From positions 20,975,861 through 21,039,860 of the forward strand of contig CM020501.1 in NCBI GenBank assembly GCA_009823395.1: 64,000 bases of DNA, written 5' to 3'. Below, piece by piece: positions 1-17,347 of the stretch. Position 1 is the stretch's first letter. Each line of letters begins with the position of its first letter. Under the pieces are notes generated by a model. It had not been told where the DNA came from and searched no databases. It saw nothing but the letters and a program-made list of their open reading frames with translations. Source of the stretch: Thamnaconus septentrionalis. Its lineage: Eukaryota > Chordata > Actinopteri > Tetraodontiformes > Monacanthidae. Position numbers and translations under genes: made by a program.

Positions 1-158
1 AACGCGGCGGCGGCGGCCGACCTGAGCGACGAGCTGGTGGGGATGGGCGCTACGGCGAGGAGGAGGAGGGGCTGGACGGGCGCGAGCGAGGCAGAGACGG
101 AGAGAGAGACAGGGGGGCGAGTCACAGCCGCAAGCAGCGGCAGCCGCTCCGACTCCAG
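1..158 (+). CDS. zbtb45: zbtb45 exon, 5' truncated by window edge
   Basis: This is read in the frame starting at base 3. It encodes a Gly/Arg/Glu-rich linker ending in [12 protein letters not shown], which resembles the linker of ZBTB20/45 proteins. The exon ends in CAG before a GTAGGA donor, phase 0. Confidence 0.65.
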
Positions 159-1655
159 GTAGGAGCCGCCGGCCCGTCGCCATGGTTACCGCTCAGAGCC
201 GCCACGGCTTTTTCCTCCTGCTGCTGCTGCTGCTGCTCTTCTTTCCCTTTTTTTTTCTTCTTCTTTCCCTTTTTTCTTCTCTTCCTCCCCTCCGCTCGCC
301 TATCTCTCTCTCTCTCGCTCTCTCTCTCTCGCTCGCCCGTCTCTCTCGCTCTCCCGCTCGCTCGCTGCATTGGCGCATCTCGCCGAGATGTTTCTGCACT
401 TTGCTCGCTCGACGACGGCGAGGCGCCGCCGACTGCCGCTCGTCCATGTCGTTATATGGACTTCTGCCTTTTCACCGTAGGTCGTCTGAGTCATTGGGGG
501 AAGGGGGTTGGGGGGAGAGAGAGAGAGAGAGAGAAAGAAAGTGGGAGAGGAGACGGAGGGAAGCTGCTGCTACATCTTCTAACACTCTCTTCTTCTTCTT
601 CTTCTTCTTCTTCTTCTTCTTCTGCTCCTTCTTCTTCTCCCCCTCCTTCCTTCTGTCCCTGCTGCAGGTGCTGGGGGGGGAGGGCGTGGTGGTGAAGGAC
701 GAGGGGGTCCAGGATTCGGAGGGGAATGTGTATGGCCTGGAGGACGGGAGGCGTGACGGAGAGCAGGAGGGCTCGCAGGAAGCCATGGCCGGCTTCGGAC
801 AGGTGAGCAGCAGCAGCAGCAGCAGTGTGTTTTTAATATCCAATCACATTAACGAACCTCTGGTCAGCTGGGCGGAGCCTCTGATCAGCACCGCCGACTC
901 CTTTTGATTGGAGCTCATTTTGTTCCTCCAGCTTTTTTTTTTTTTTTTCTTCCCCGTCGTCTCGGAGGGAAACTTTATTGTGATGGTTTTTCCGCTCAGA
1001 CTCCAAGTGAAGGCGGCGCCGCCGCCGCGGCAGCTCTATGCGGCAGCCCGCCGTCCTCTGCAGAATCTGCACAGGGAACAATCTGCCAATCAGGCAGCAG
1101 GATTCCGCTCCGACTGTCGGCTTCCTGAACGGCGTTGCAGCATGTTTTTTTTTTTTCTCTAAGTGACAGCAGCTGAATCACCTCAGTCCAGCTGATCCTC
1201 CGCCTGCTTCTGCCTCTTCCTCACTCCTCTCTGATGTGAATCGTTTGTCGCCAACCAGATTGATCTCTGACCCTTTTTTTTTTTTTTTTTTTTTTGTATG
1301 AGAAAGAGGCGGAGCCGCAATGTGGGAAGAGGGGGCGGAGGTTACTTCCTGGCAAACACAGGAAGTTTCCCAGGAACTACAGGAAGTGGTCGTGATCCGA
1401 CTCTGGCGTCCTTAGAACTTTTCCCTCATTCTGCTCCACCGAGAACCCACAACGCCGTGATGAAATCTGATTGGCCCTCTGCTCGTCCAATCAGTGTCTA
1501 GTTCTGGGAGGAGGGGGGGTGACTGCTCTCCAGCTCTTAAAGCAAACTTTTAAAGCCCCTCCCACCTGTATCCTGCCTGTTCCGCCCCCTGATGGTAGCC
1601 AAATCAAATCACACAAACGTAAACGAGATTGACGGGCGACGCAGCAGGGAGCTCA

Positions 1656-1686
<31 letters not shown>

Positions 1687-2296
1687 TTGCTGCTGGGGAG
1701 ACCACGCCCCTCACCTCCTCCTCCCCCTCACCTCTGATTGATCCTGCTGAGATTGAGGACGTGTGTCGTACGTGTCAGTCCTTTTCTTTTTCTCGCAGTC
1801 ACTTCTGTGAGTGATTAGCGTCGAAGGACAAACACGTTGACGCTGTCGGCGAATCGGCTGATCAGATCAGTAATCGAGTACGACAGTAAAGTGATGAATT
1901 AAGGGGCAACGAGACTGCTCGGAATAACACAGAGTTTTAATTTTCTTGACAACTCCCCCAGAAAGAGTGAAATTCTTCTCACGAGACTTGAAGTGAACAT
2001 CCAAAAAAATTAATTTGTTATTGTTCAAGTAAAAGAGGAAAAACTCAATTCTGGTGCAGTCCTGTCATCATATATAAATACTATTGAAGTCAATTTTTTT
2101 GCTTTTCATTTGTCGACTCAGTTGTGGAGCCACTGAGGCGTAAAACGGAAACATTTTGTCGACGACTCGCCACCGTCCGCCTGCGTTCGGTTTCTACGGT
2201 TTTTTTTTTCAATGCAAAGACGCAGTTTGATGATAAGAAAAACTCCTCAGTTTAGACCTGAATCACAGCAGCAGCGAGCCAGAGTGGACAAACCAG

Positions 2297-2376
<80 letters not shown>

Positions 2377-4756
2377 TGTGTGAGTCTCATCAGATCGCTG
2401 TGGTGTTAAACGACAACATAAAGATTTGAACCTCGGCACCTTCTATGCAAATAAGCCCCGCCCCCGAACCTGCCACTTCTAACCCGTGCGGTAATGCGGT
2501 CCGACTGGTCGGGCGGCGCCGATGCTTTAAAGGCGGCTGCGGCGGCGGCTCGTCACGCCGTTCGGAAGCAGCGACAGAGTCGCCATGAACGCGCTGCGTC
2601 CGGCCGCCATCTGCCAGTGGTGTGAGTGGGCGGAGCCGAGCCGGAGCGCCATGGTGAGAGACCGGACCTCGGGTCTGACCCGTTTTAGACGTCTCGGACC
2701 TGATGATGCTAATGAGACTAGCGTGGATGCTAGTCTGTTTTTCCTCCTGTTTCCCCCTCGCAGTGTTTGACTTCTGAAGACGCAGCCCCCCCTCGCGGCC
2801 CCCCGCCAGTGCTCCATATGCACCTGGTGGGGGCGCCGGAGCTGCACTTTGTTGTTTGGTGATGCAGTTTAATGAGTGTGTTTGATGTTTTTCGTGTGTG
2901 TGTGCGTGTGTGCGAACACCTCTGATTGATCCCGCTGAGATTGAGATTGAGGACGTATTTTTTTCTTCTCACAGTCACTTCTGTAAATGATTTGCATTGA
3001 CGGCGACACGTTGACGACTTGTTGACATTGTCGACTGATTAGATCAGAAATCAAATGAAGGCGCAGCAAGACTGCTCGGAATACAAGGTGACTGTCGGTG
3101 GGTGTTTTCCGTTTAAACCCCCTTCAAAAAAGTAACATTATTCTTGCAAGACTAAAAATCAACATTCAGAAAAATGACTTTTGTTATTATTATTACAATT
3201 TTAAAGTGAAAGAGTAAAAAAGTAAATTCTGGCACAAGCCTGTTATTATATATACATTGCTGTTGAAATCAGTAAAAAGCTGTTTTCTCTTGTGTGTGTG
3301 TTTGGGTGCAGGACTTCTACGACGAGCAGGGCGTGTTTTCCGAGAGCTTCTGGCCGCAGAGCGAACCCCCCCAGGCCATGACCTTTAACCCCCGGGGCCG
3401 AGTCGCCAAGCCGCTGACTCCGCCCCCGAGCACGCAGCCCATCAACAGCCAGGTACGACCCGCGGGCGCGTGTTTCGCTCAGCGTCTAGTGTGTCTGTTT
3501 CATCATTTGTTATGAAGTGCGGAAAAAATTACGATGCTAAAAATTACGATTACGATTCTGTCGACAAATTTAAAACTTTTGTACATGGGTGTGTTTTTTT
3601 TTTTTTTCAGTTAGTTGAAATTTCATAACTTCAAAGTGAGTAGTCAACCAACCTGAAGTCTTTGCTTCCCAGCTGCTGTTCCAGTACCCAGTGAGCCAAT
3701 CACAGCCGGCTCCCTACTATGTGGGCGGGCACATGGGCGGGATGGACAGCATGACGGGGGCGGAGCCCAGTCAGCAGCAGCAGCAGCAGCCGCAGCAGCC
3801 ACACCCACCGCCACCACCCATGACCCCGGCCCCGCCCCCCTCCGCCTCCTCCTGCTCCGCAGGCCCCTCCCCCTCCTCCCAGGGATCCGAGACCTCGTTC
3901 GACTGCACGCACTGTGGCAAATCTCTACGTTCCAGGAAGAACTACAGCAAGCACATGTTCATCCACTCCGGTAAGAAACGCCGCTGCCGCCGCCATGACC
4001 CATTCATTCGGAAAAATTTTTTTTCCCCCTTCTCAACTTTCATTATTTCATCATATTTAATTATTTGTATTCCTAATTTGAATGACCTTTATTCGTAATT
4101 TTATTTCTTACTGTTCTAAGTTCTTATCTAAGTTCCCCTAACTTTCGCGGAACAAACGTTACGTAAAAAACCGAGAGGTGATTCATTTTTTGATATTCAA
4201 TCGGATCAGAGCATTTCGGTCAGTGCCCAGCCTGACCTCTGACCTCTGACCTCCCGCCTGTAACCTCGACCCCCACCGTGTGCGTCTTGTCCTGTCTGCC
4301 GCCGCAGGTCAGAAACCTCACCAGTGCTCCATCTGCTGGCGCTCCTTCTCGCTGCGCGACTACCTCCTCAAACACATGGTGGTGCACACGGGCGTGCGGG
4401 CTTTCCAGTGCACCATGTGCGGCAAGCGCTTCACGCAGAAGAGCTCGCTCAACGTGCACATGCGCACGCACCGTGCCGAGCGCACCTTCCAGTGCAACGT
4501 GTGCCACCGGGCCTTCACCCACCGCACCCTGCTGGAGCGCCACGCCCTGCAGCACGCCCACCACGCCGGCCCAGGCCAGGGCCCGGGCCCGGGCCAGGTC
4601 CAGGTCCAGGGCCAAGGCCAGGTCCGGGGCCCTGACATGACCTCACCCACCAAGCACAGCCCCCCGGCCCTCGGGGGGCCCTCAGGTATGGCCGGCGCGG
4701 CCGGCATGGTCGGCGGCATGGCCAACCTGGCCAGCCACGGAGCTTCCTCCACCTAG
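1..4756 (+). CDS. zbtb45: zbtb45-like BTB/C2H2 zinc-finger transcription factor, 3' part (gene span with introns)
   Basis: This is the C-terminal part of a nuclear DNA-binding repressor of the ZBTB20/ZBTB45 family. Five exons are visible at 1-158, 668-802, 3312-3452, 3673-3970 and 4308-4756; the BTB domain must lie upstream. The exons encode an acidic/basic linker, a Gln/Pro-rich stretch and then four C2H2 fingers with C-x2-C-x12-H-x3-H spacing. Finger 2 starts with QCSICWRSF and finger 3 contains [13 protein letters not shown], both signatures of ZBTB20/45 as I recall them. ZBTB20 has a fifth, distant finger; here there are only four, as in ZBTB45, which is why I chose that name. After finger 4 comes an unusual tail of about 70 residues rich in Gly, Pro and Gln. 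All splice junctions keep frame (phases 0,0,0,1). The gene is tail-to-tail with dld. ZBTB20-like paralogy is the main alternative. Confidence 0.78.
668..802 (+). CDS. zbtb45: zbtb45 linker exon
   Basis: It spans 45 codons between a pyrimidine-rich CTGCAG acceptor and a CAG/GTGAGC donor, phase 0 on both sides. The acidic linker includes [17 protein letters not shown]. The call rests on frame and splice sites, with weaker homology support. Confidence 0.6.
803..3311 (+). other. zbtb45 intron with microsatellites
   Basis: No coding sequence is supported here. It holds poly-T runs, a (TG)n tract near 1656-1680 and the long (GT)n tract at 2300-2374. Two short stretches near 1720-1810 and 2925-3000 resemble one another (both contain TCTGATTGATCC and the phrase GCTGAGATTGAGGACGT), an apparent local duplication. 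Confidence 0.5.
2300..2374. repeat. (GT)n microsatellite
   Basis: About 37 perfect GT units in a zbtb45 intron. Confidence 0.95.
3312..3452 (+). CDS. zbtb45: zbtb45 linker exon
   Basis: It spans 47 codons, phase 0 on both sides, from a GGTGCAG acceptor to a CAG/GTACGA donor. It encodes [18 protein letters not shown] and a Pro/Thr-rich end. No domain is recognisable, but frame is open and conserved-looking. Confidence 0.65.
3673..3970 (+). CDS. zbtb45: zbtb45 exon with Q/P-rich region and zinc finger 1
   Basis: The exon opens with [19 protein letters not shown], runs through a CAG-rich polyglutamine stretch and a polyproline stretch, and ends with finger 1 ([21 protein letters not shown]). 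It leaves one base of a glycine codon, which the next exon completes to give the GQKPHQC linker. Confidence 0.8.
4308..4756 (+). CDS. zbtb45: zbtb45 last coding exon, zinc fingers 2-4
   Basis: It encodes three adjacent C2H2 fingers with linkers TGVRAFQ and RAERTFQ, then a low-complexity GQGPGPGQ tail and the stop TAG at 4754-4756. The acceptor is CCGCAG at 4302-4307. Confidence 0.88.
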
Positions 4757-7700
4757 AGGGCGCTGCGCTGTGCCGCCCCGACAACCGTTTGGTCCGAACA
4801 GCCTTGTTGGTCTTTTGTTCTGCTCGGAACCGAGCCAAGGTTCCCTTTTTAGCTCTATGACACCTTTTATCAGGGTTCCTACACAGGACTGCTACAAATG
4901 TAAAGGTGTTTTGTGATTATTTTTTTCAGTTTGTTTTCTTGGGGGGTTATTTTTTGAAATGACCCCAATCCCACCTGACACCCCACCCCACTCACCAACC
5001 CCCCCAAAAAACCAATAATAATAATAATAATAATAATTAATGTCCCCAGAAAGTCATCGTCAGTAGACTTTGTGCCACTTCCTGTGCTGTGTGTGACATT
5101 TTGTTGCAATGTTGCAAACAGTCATGCAGCTCGTTTGACCAGAGACCAAGACACATGTTGTTTTTTTTTGGCGGGGGGACTTGAGATTCTGTAGGAACCC
5201 TGTTTTCACCACCGGCGCCAGAGAGTCACCAAAGAGGTTAGGATTAGCGAGCAGGAAGTTGGAGTGGTGGGACGGGTGGGAGGAGTCAAGGCATTTTTTT
5301 TGGGGGGGTGGGGTTTTATGGAGGTGTGTTTAAAGTGGGACGACGGGATGCAGGAGAGAGGGGGGTCGTGGGTGGGGGGAGGCATCTGATTGGACAAGAG
5401 TCCCAAGTTTCATTCACCTTCAGTTTGTCTAATCCATGTTGACAATTTGACCTGAAAATTTTATTTACCTGCGAAACAGATGTTATTTTGTTACGCGTGT
5501 CCCCATACAGATTCCTTTGAAAAAAAAAAAGTTAGATTTTTTTTTAAAAATATCTTTTTATTGACATTTTCGATTAAAAAAAAGTTTTTATTGCGCTTTA
5601 ATCTCCATCAGCTGGAGGGCAGCAGTGAGCTGCCTTTAGCCGAAATTTAATTTATTTTAAACCACAGTCGACACGATCTGAACGTACAAACGTTAAAAGA
5701 TTCGAAGTCTGAATTCTCACCCATGCTTTTTGAAAAGCTCCGGTTGGGACCGCGCTGAACAGGCCAGCGGTGGGAGGAGCTACTCATACCCGCTGTTAGC
5801 TACTGGCTGCTCTGGCAGCAAAAGAATGTGATTGGTCGGCTTTAAACACGACGTAGGCTTTTAACCATTTATCCTCTCTCTTTTTTTTTTTCTTCCTGAA
5901 TTCCCAGGTGGAATGTGAAACATTCTATCTGGTTTATTCGCTCCATGATTCAGGTTGGTGAAAGGAGTTGGAAATGAACAGAAAGAACGTAAAACTGGTC
6001 CGACGTTTCGTTAAATAGCAGTATTAGCCCAAAAATAAATAAATAAATAAAAAAGCTAGTTTATTTATGTTCTGTGAGTTTTTTTTTTTTTTTTGAGCCA
6101 CTGGGGAAATTTTTTTGTGGTCCATTTGGGTCTTTGTTGGGTCTTTGTGGTCACAACAAACTAAATTGAAATGCACTTTAAACACTTTGATGATTTTCCC
6201 AAAAAGACACAAAAAATACACAAATGCACTTCTTGGATTAAGTGAATTGAAGGTGAATGAAACACAATGCCGTTCAGGTGCGAAACCGGGAGAGGGTGGG
6301 GGGGGGGGGTGGATGATGGACAGGTGGGGGGGTTAGGTTGGGGAAGGGAGGGAGGGATCGATGCACAGCAGCGTGAATGAAATTCACCATCATCCATCTG
6401 ACAGCTTTGTAACATTTTCCACAGGCGCCGTTGGTCGCCCCCCAGGATCATATACCTCGAAAACCAGAATGAGCGCCTCCTGGTGGCTTGGAGGGACACT
6501 ATTTTCCTCAAATGAAATGTTTTTTTGTTTGTTTTTGGTGATGGAACGGAAAGAAGCGTTAGAGAGAAAAAAAAAAACATTTGGCATGTTTCTACACGTA
6601 CGCAGTCTAATACATGCACACACGCACTCACACACACACCGACAATTACCTCGGCGGTCCAATACAGGCACCGTGCTCCTGGTCTTTAAAGCTACATCAA
6701 ACCAACGAACAGTGAAAGCTCAAAACACATCTGTTTACTCTATGATTTCTCTTTTTTCTTAAAAAAAAAAAAAAAAAACTTACTTTAAAATGTACTTTAG
6801 TGTAAAGTTCCTGTACATCGCTGCGACGCTCAGTTTTTTTTTTCCTATGTTACTTTTTTGTCGCTCACGATCCTTTGATGCAGAAACGAGGCAAAACGTT
6901 AAAAAAATAAAGATAAAACAGAATAAAGTGAAAAGCCATTTAGAGGAAGTTAAACTTACAACTATGACAAATCAATGATTTTTATCGGGATTTTTATTAA
7001 GTGTTTGTGTTTTTTTTGTCTTTTTGGGGTTCTGGTTAATAATACATGGGAAGTGTTTGTTGCTAAAAAAGAGAAAAAAGAAAAAAATGAAATAAACAAG
7101 AATAACTAAAAGCTTTTCTTGCAGCACTATTAAAGAAAAAAAAACCTTTGTAATGTTTTAGTAAAACTAAATTAATCATGAAAATGTACAATCACCCCTT
7201 TCAAGTTTTGACCAAGTCAAACTGGTGATAATGTTGGTTATCACTTTAATATTTATTAGGATTTGATCTCTATGCACAGTTGAGTTTGCACATCATGAGA
7301 AGTAGATGTTGTCGTCCCCAGAAGTATTTGGCCTGAGATTGTTTTCTATTTTGTGTTTTCCTTTTTTTTTTTTTGTATGCCTACAAGGCGATCTTTAAAA
7401 GAAGAAGAAGAAAAAAAAGACCTTCAGTGTCCCTGCTTCTCTCACGGGTCCCTCAGTGGCGACCCCGAGAGGACTTTTCATGGTCGCTCGGCTTTACAGT
7501 TTGGTTGACTTGAGGAGCTGGAACCAGCTAGATGTGATGTTTCAGGACACCCCCTCCCCCACCTCAGCCACTCCCCAAAAAAATATGTATCACTTATTCC
7601 GATTGACAAGGTCTTTCCAGCTGAGACCACGATTGGCATTAAATGTCCTCTTTTTCTCAAGGAAAAAAAAGGAAAAGAAAACGAAAAACTGCTTATTTCC

Positions 7701-7878
7701 GTGAAGCGGGCCCAGCGGCTGTTGTTAGTCGGCTTCTGTTCTGAACGTTGCCGGACCGAAACTCCTCACACATTTACTCATAAGCTAAATAAAAGTAATA
7801 GATTTAAAAAGAAAAAACGTTAAAAAGTAAACATTTTAACGCCAAAACTTTGGTGCTTTTTTTTTTTTTTTTTTTTTG

Positions 7879-7910
<32 letters not shown>

Positions 7911-8469
7911 GTTGGTGTTGTCGTCGTTGTTGTCAGGAAAATCTTTACCTCATTAACCAGCTGCCAACACCGCGCTGCGGTCCGCGTTCGGCAAAATAAG
8001 CAGTGTTGAGCTGTTTCCGAGGTTTCATCCTCTGCAGTGGAAGTGGTTTCTTTTTGTCTGACGGACCCTTGTACAGTACTGTAATCTGTGTGCTTCGAAG
8101 CCATGTCAGCGCATTGTAACGTACTGTGTTTATGCCTTTTTACTTCGTTTGTGGGTTTTTTTTTCATTTCGCTTTGAGGGAGTTTCTTTTTTCTACGTTT
8201 AATATTTCTTTAACAGAGGTTGGAATATGACAAAAAAGGAAAGTGTCGTTTTATAAAGGGAGGGAAGGGAGGGAGGGAGGAAAAAAAACACTTGTCATGG
8301 TTAAACCACATCTTTTATGTATGAAAATACTAAAGGCATGATTTTAACTTTTTTTCTGAGAACCTAGATGTTGTACTCGATGAATTAATTGAATTTTGAA
8401 AATGAGTGATTTCAAAGAGTTCTTTCTCCAAATAAAAAAACCTATGGCTCCAAGGCATCTGCCCTCTGT

Positions 8470-8544
<75 letters not shown>

Positions 8545-10009
8545 AAAGCTACATATTACATTTGTAGCTGAAAAACTGAGGCGTTTATACACCAATACTA
8601 TCCAAACAGGTGCATAGAACTTTGAAAAAATGTCAAAAACTAAAACTACACTCTCCGATCATTTCATGGAAGAATGAGCACAAATCTTTACAGGAACGGA
8701 CAGTATTCTAAATCTTGGGTCCCACCTGGGTGAAGGGTTGAATTCAACCTACAATCCAGAATCTCTCTGCTTGATTTAGTTGCCGTCAGCCTGCTGCCTT
8801 CCCTCACAGGTTTTTATATTGTTCAGTAATGCAATTTGTGTGTGCTGTTTATCTCTATCTGAAGGACTCTTGGATATGAGGCCCCCTGCTGGCCACTCAT
8901 GCTCCTTTGGTCATGGCTGCCTCTGTCTGTTGGGGGCGTTCACACGAGTCTTGTGTAGTCCAGTGAAACCAAACCCTGAAGAGTTGACTGTCTGGTTGAG
9001 GCTGGTTTGGGTTAGTCTGAGATCTCCAATGTGGACTAAAGAACTGCAATGTTGTCCACTGCGGGGAGGTGGTCTCAGTCCACTTTGAAGTGAACTCTGG
9101 AGCCGTTTGTTTCGGATGTGAGCCCCATTCACTCCACTCACAGGAAGCGTACCACTTAACTCGCTGATCCCAAAAATAAGTTGTGGTCAGCTCTCACCAT
9201 CATCATCAGCTCATCATCTTCTCTTATGTGAGCATCTTATTGCCTAGCATCTCCTGTGATATGCTTGTTTTCAAACACCAGTCAATACCCGCAGGAGTAA
9301 CAGCGGTTCATATACTGGTGTGCAGTCCAGATCAGCACTAAAATTAGATATAATAAATCGAGCATTTCCCGCGATTGCAAGGGATTTGTTGTCTACCCAA
9401 ACTGTATGACCGAGGACCCAAATGACATTTGCAGTGACATGACTTTTCCTTACAATTTCTCGGCCCTTTGAGTTAAACTCTTGTGAGCGCAAAGCAGGAC
9501 CAACTGAAAAGTTGCTACAGCGTATCATCCTCGTGCTGATTTGGACCAGGAAGCAGACCTGGTCTGTGTTGGGCCATTGGTCAGTTGCTGGTCCGGTGGA
9601 CACAGCTGTTTAACCGCCCACAGTCTTATTTTAACCGGACTGTTCTCTGTCTCTTGTCTTTCCGTCCTTCGCAAAGGCTTCGAGACGAAGAGCATCCAAG
9701 TTCTTGTTTTTAATCTGACTATAACTCTTTGACCAGACGAGCACCTCGGTATGCTGTTACTTCCTTGTCTGATCGAACACCTTTAAACAAAGAGCGTCAT
9801 CCTAACCACAGAGTAACATGCTCCAGGCGGCACTCCTCAACAACTTGACAGCTTTTTGCGGTCCGACCTTTGTCATATTCTTGACCTCTTTTACTGTTGA
9901 ATCATTTGTAGTCAGTTCGCTGGTGGCCCACAAAAGGTCCCTCCAGGTGTTTGGTGACCATTTCTCAAAAGCCTAAACATATTTGTCAGGAGGAGGACGT
10001 ACAAGCTGT

Positions 10010-10052
<43 letters not shown>

Positions 10053-10880
10053 CTCTCCTTCCCTCTGTCTCTCTCTTTGTGTTCCACCCATACAACTCGG
10101 CCCTTTGAAGGCCCCGGCCCGGCCGCCGCTGAACTCTGGCCAGAAGGCATCTGTTACTCGACAACATCTGTTGCTGCTACTCTCTTTTCTCCCAGCATGC
10201 CGAGGGACACGCAGCCTCTCCCGAGGGTGGCCCTTTGTGTGGCCACTATTGTCAATTCCATCATTGTCTGCTGATAATGCCGCGGGGTTATAAAACCCCT
10301 CCAGAGGCCAGCTCTGCCGCGCCGATGATTTACAGTTATTTGTGGCCAAACGCCGGCTTTTGTCGGGCAATTTGGGTCGAAAGCTACAGAAGGTTTAAAG
10401 AGGTAATTGTCACATGAAACGCATCACGACTTGGAGGAAAGCTAAATTCAGAATTGGTAGGGGGGGGAAAAAAAAAAAAAAAAAAATCTCTTTCATAGAA
10501 TTATTTGGAGAAGAACCCCAAAAGAATCGGAAGTCCGGAGGCCGTTTATCTTTGCCAGTGTGGATTTGGGAACCATGAATTACCTGACGCCTTCACTCGG
10601 GGAGAAAGAGGAGCGGTAAATCTAGCGTGGGGACATTGTTTTTTATGAATGGGCCCCTCTTCCATCTCCAGGGAGACACTCTCAACTTCTGGCAGCAGCC
10701 AACAGTGTCGGCATTGAAAAGCCCACCATGGGGTCGCCAGGGGAGGACAACAGATGTTACCGATTAACTCTGCTCACAGACCCCAAAGAAAAAGTGTTGT
10801 TTTTTTTTTCCTTTTTCTTTTTCAATCTTTTGGTTCCAGATGGACAAAACAAGTTGGACACAATTCATTTTTTACATTTA
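4757..10880. other. zbtb45 3' UTR and convergent intergenic region
   Basis: No coding exon is supported. The proximal part is probably zbtb45 3' UTR; AATAAA motifs occur near 6905 and 7090 on the plus strand, but which is used cannot be told. The stretch contains A/T-rich tracts, a long (GT)n at 8474-8542 and a CT repeat at 10011-10049. Around 8930-9130 is a non-coding stretch starting GGGGCGTTCACACGAGTC, which may be a DNA-transposon fragment. The segment 10500-10740 is of mixed composition without simple repeats and could be a conserved non-coding element. Confidence 0.4.
8474..8542. repeat. (TG)n microsatellite
   Basis: About 34 perfect units downstream of zbtb45. Confidence 0.95.
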
Positions 10881-10884
10881 GCAA

Positions 10885-11852
10885 TATTTATTTGGAAAAA
10901 TAGTCTTGGCTAATTCCTTCATTCAAAAAGGTTAAAGGAGACAGTAAAAAAAATCTTTACAGTACAATCCCTCTTAAATAACAATTTCTTTTTAAAAAAC
11001 AAACAAACGGAAACAAAATAAAACAAGTCCCGTTGACCTGAAGTGCCTTTGCAAATATCATAAATTTAAAAAAGCCAACTTAAATAATAACAAACATTAC
11101 AATATACAATACAAAATAAAAATAACACAAAATACTTAAATTAACTTAAATTAAATCATAATTTTAAACAATAACTTTTTTCTTCTTTTCTTTCTTTATT
11201 TTACAAAACATCTGTATGTAAAAAAACAAAAAAAGCATTTCTTTAATTAAGACCAAAATATTTCAAAGTTCTCATGCTCCAAAAAGCAAAGACAAAGGAA
11301 CAATACTATGTCGTAAAAATGTTGTGGAGGGAAGACAACGCACTTCAGTTTTAACACAGTGATCAAGTACATACAGTCTCCACAGGTGTAGTGTGAACAG
11401 CCTCGTGAAGAACAGGCCAGTATGGCCAAACATCCACCGTTTGATGCAGTTCCTGCGCTCAGCAACGGCTTGTGGGGTCAAGAAAAGGCCTGGGTGCAAA
11501 TGTTGCAAAAACTAGTAATCGTAATGTCGCACTATTTCTACTTAACCCCTCCCTTTTTGTTTGTTTTTCCAAAGCAGAAAGCTAAGTGACAGTTTACCTT
11601 TAACTGTAAACTCTGATAATATTTTCCTTTTTTTTATTTTACCCTGCCAGTTCTTTTAGCCCACAGGCCGCCACTGCCTGCGCTTAGTTTCCAGTAGAGA
11701 ACCAGCTCACTCTGAATATCAGTTAAACGTCTCGGTATCAGCAGCAGTCTCAAGGCGGGACACCTCCCCCTAGGGTTAGAGCAGCATCTGAAGGAGTTTA
11801 AAAACTCTCCCATAGAGCAAAACATAGCAACGGGCAGCCTATCAGAGGCCTG
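10885..11852 (-). other. probable dld 3' UTR
   Basis: This is A/T-rich sequence downstream of the dld stop on the minus strand. AATAAA signals (TTTATT on the plus strand) lie at 11195-11200 and 10887-10892. The true poly(A) site cannot be decided from sequence alone. Confidence 0.5.
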
Positions 11853-16391
<4,539 letters not shown>

Positions 16392-16883
16392 ATTAAATAA
16401 ATACATAATAAATAAAGAATAAATAAGGTGAAAGGTGTCGGGCGGGCTCGGCCGCTCCTCAGGCTGCCTCCTGTCCTGCGCTTCAGTCCCTCTGCTGCTG
16501 AAGACGCATCGAGCGCGTCTGTGTCGCCTCGCGGTGGTTTCTCCTCATCGGCCGCTCTCACTCATGTCCCGCAAGTCGAGCCGCCCGCCGAGTAAATCCC
16601 CAGGAAACAAGTCTGTGAAAATCAAACGCGTTCGAGTCCTCCAGGTCCGCCGGGAAGTGTAATCCAGTGCGTGATTTAAAAAAAGAAAGAAATAAAAAAA
16701 AAAGAAGAAGAAGAAGACTCAGGAGAGAAAATAAAAGAAGCGGGAGCTCCTGGTTTCTGGCCGAGGACAAAAAGTTAGGAATCTTCAAGGAAGCGCGCCC
16801 GTGTGAGTGTGTGTCTGCGTGTGAAGTTCTAGGTCGAACCCGGTGTTGGTTTCACTGGTCCAACAACATGTTCCCCTCCTGAC

Positions 16884-16920
<37 letters not shown>

Positions 16921-16980
16921 CTCTCCTCTCTCCGTCAAGCGCGCCTTATGTGTGTCTCCAGCCAGGGGAGCCCGCGGCCG

Positions 16981-16988
16981 GTTATATA
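16981..16988 (-). promoter_or_regulatory. candidate dld TATA box
   Basis: TATATAAC reads toward dld about 590 bases upstream of the ATG. An octamer-like ATGCAAAT (17016-17023) and a CATGTG E-box (16997-17002) lie directly upstream of it. Transcription would start near 16955. Confidence 0.55.
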
Positions 16989-17339
16989 CGGACCGACACA
17001 TGCTATGGTAATAACATGCAAATAGACCCCCTCCCTCCCTCCCCTCTCCCCATGTCGACTTCACCTCCCAATCTGGCCCTGCTACTCCACAATGTGAGCC
17101 CAGTCAGTGCCCCCCTGCCCCCACCACCACCTCCTCACCCTACTCCTCCCCCTCCACCTCCATCCACAGCCACTTTATTTTCTCTCGAGGAACCAACAAA
17201 TAAGGGGGAAAACGGAGGGGAAAATTGGAAGCATTTTCAGCCGAGTGATAACCGGAAGTGTGGGTCGCTCCGTCGCGGAGGGGTTTGAGAACCTGTTGGA
17301 CGGTGAGACAGGGAGTTTCGAGGGCACGTGGATAAGGCT

Positions 17340-17347
17340 CGTGGGAA
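17340..17347. promoter_or_regulatory. candidate RBPJ site upstream of dld
   Basis: CGTGGGAA is an exact match to the RBPJ/Su(H) consensus, about 350 bases upstream of the candidate TATA box. A CACGTG E-box lies at 17325-17330. A second CGTGGGAA lies farther out at 19717-19724. Confidence 0.35.

Noticed and set aside
182..907. 241-codon plus-strand open frame
   Set aside because: It is made of CT/TTC repeats and crosses a supported zbtb45 exon in a different frame; composition is not protein-like.
4220..4615. Minus-strand open frame over the zinc-finger exon
   Set aside because: It is antisense to four perfect C2H2 fingers, with no domain of its own.
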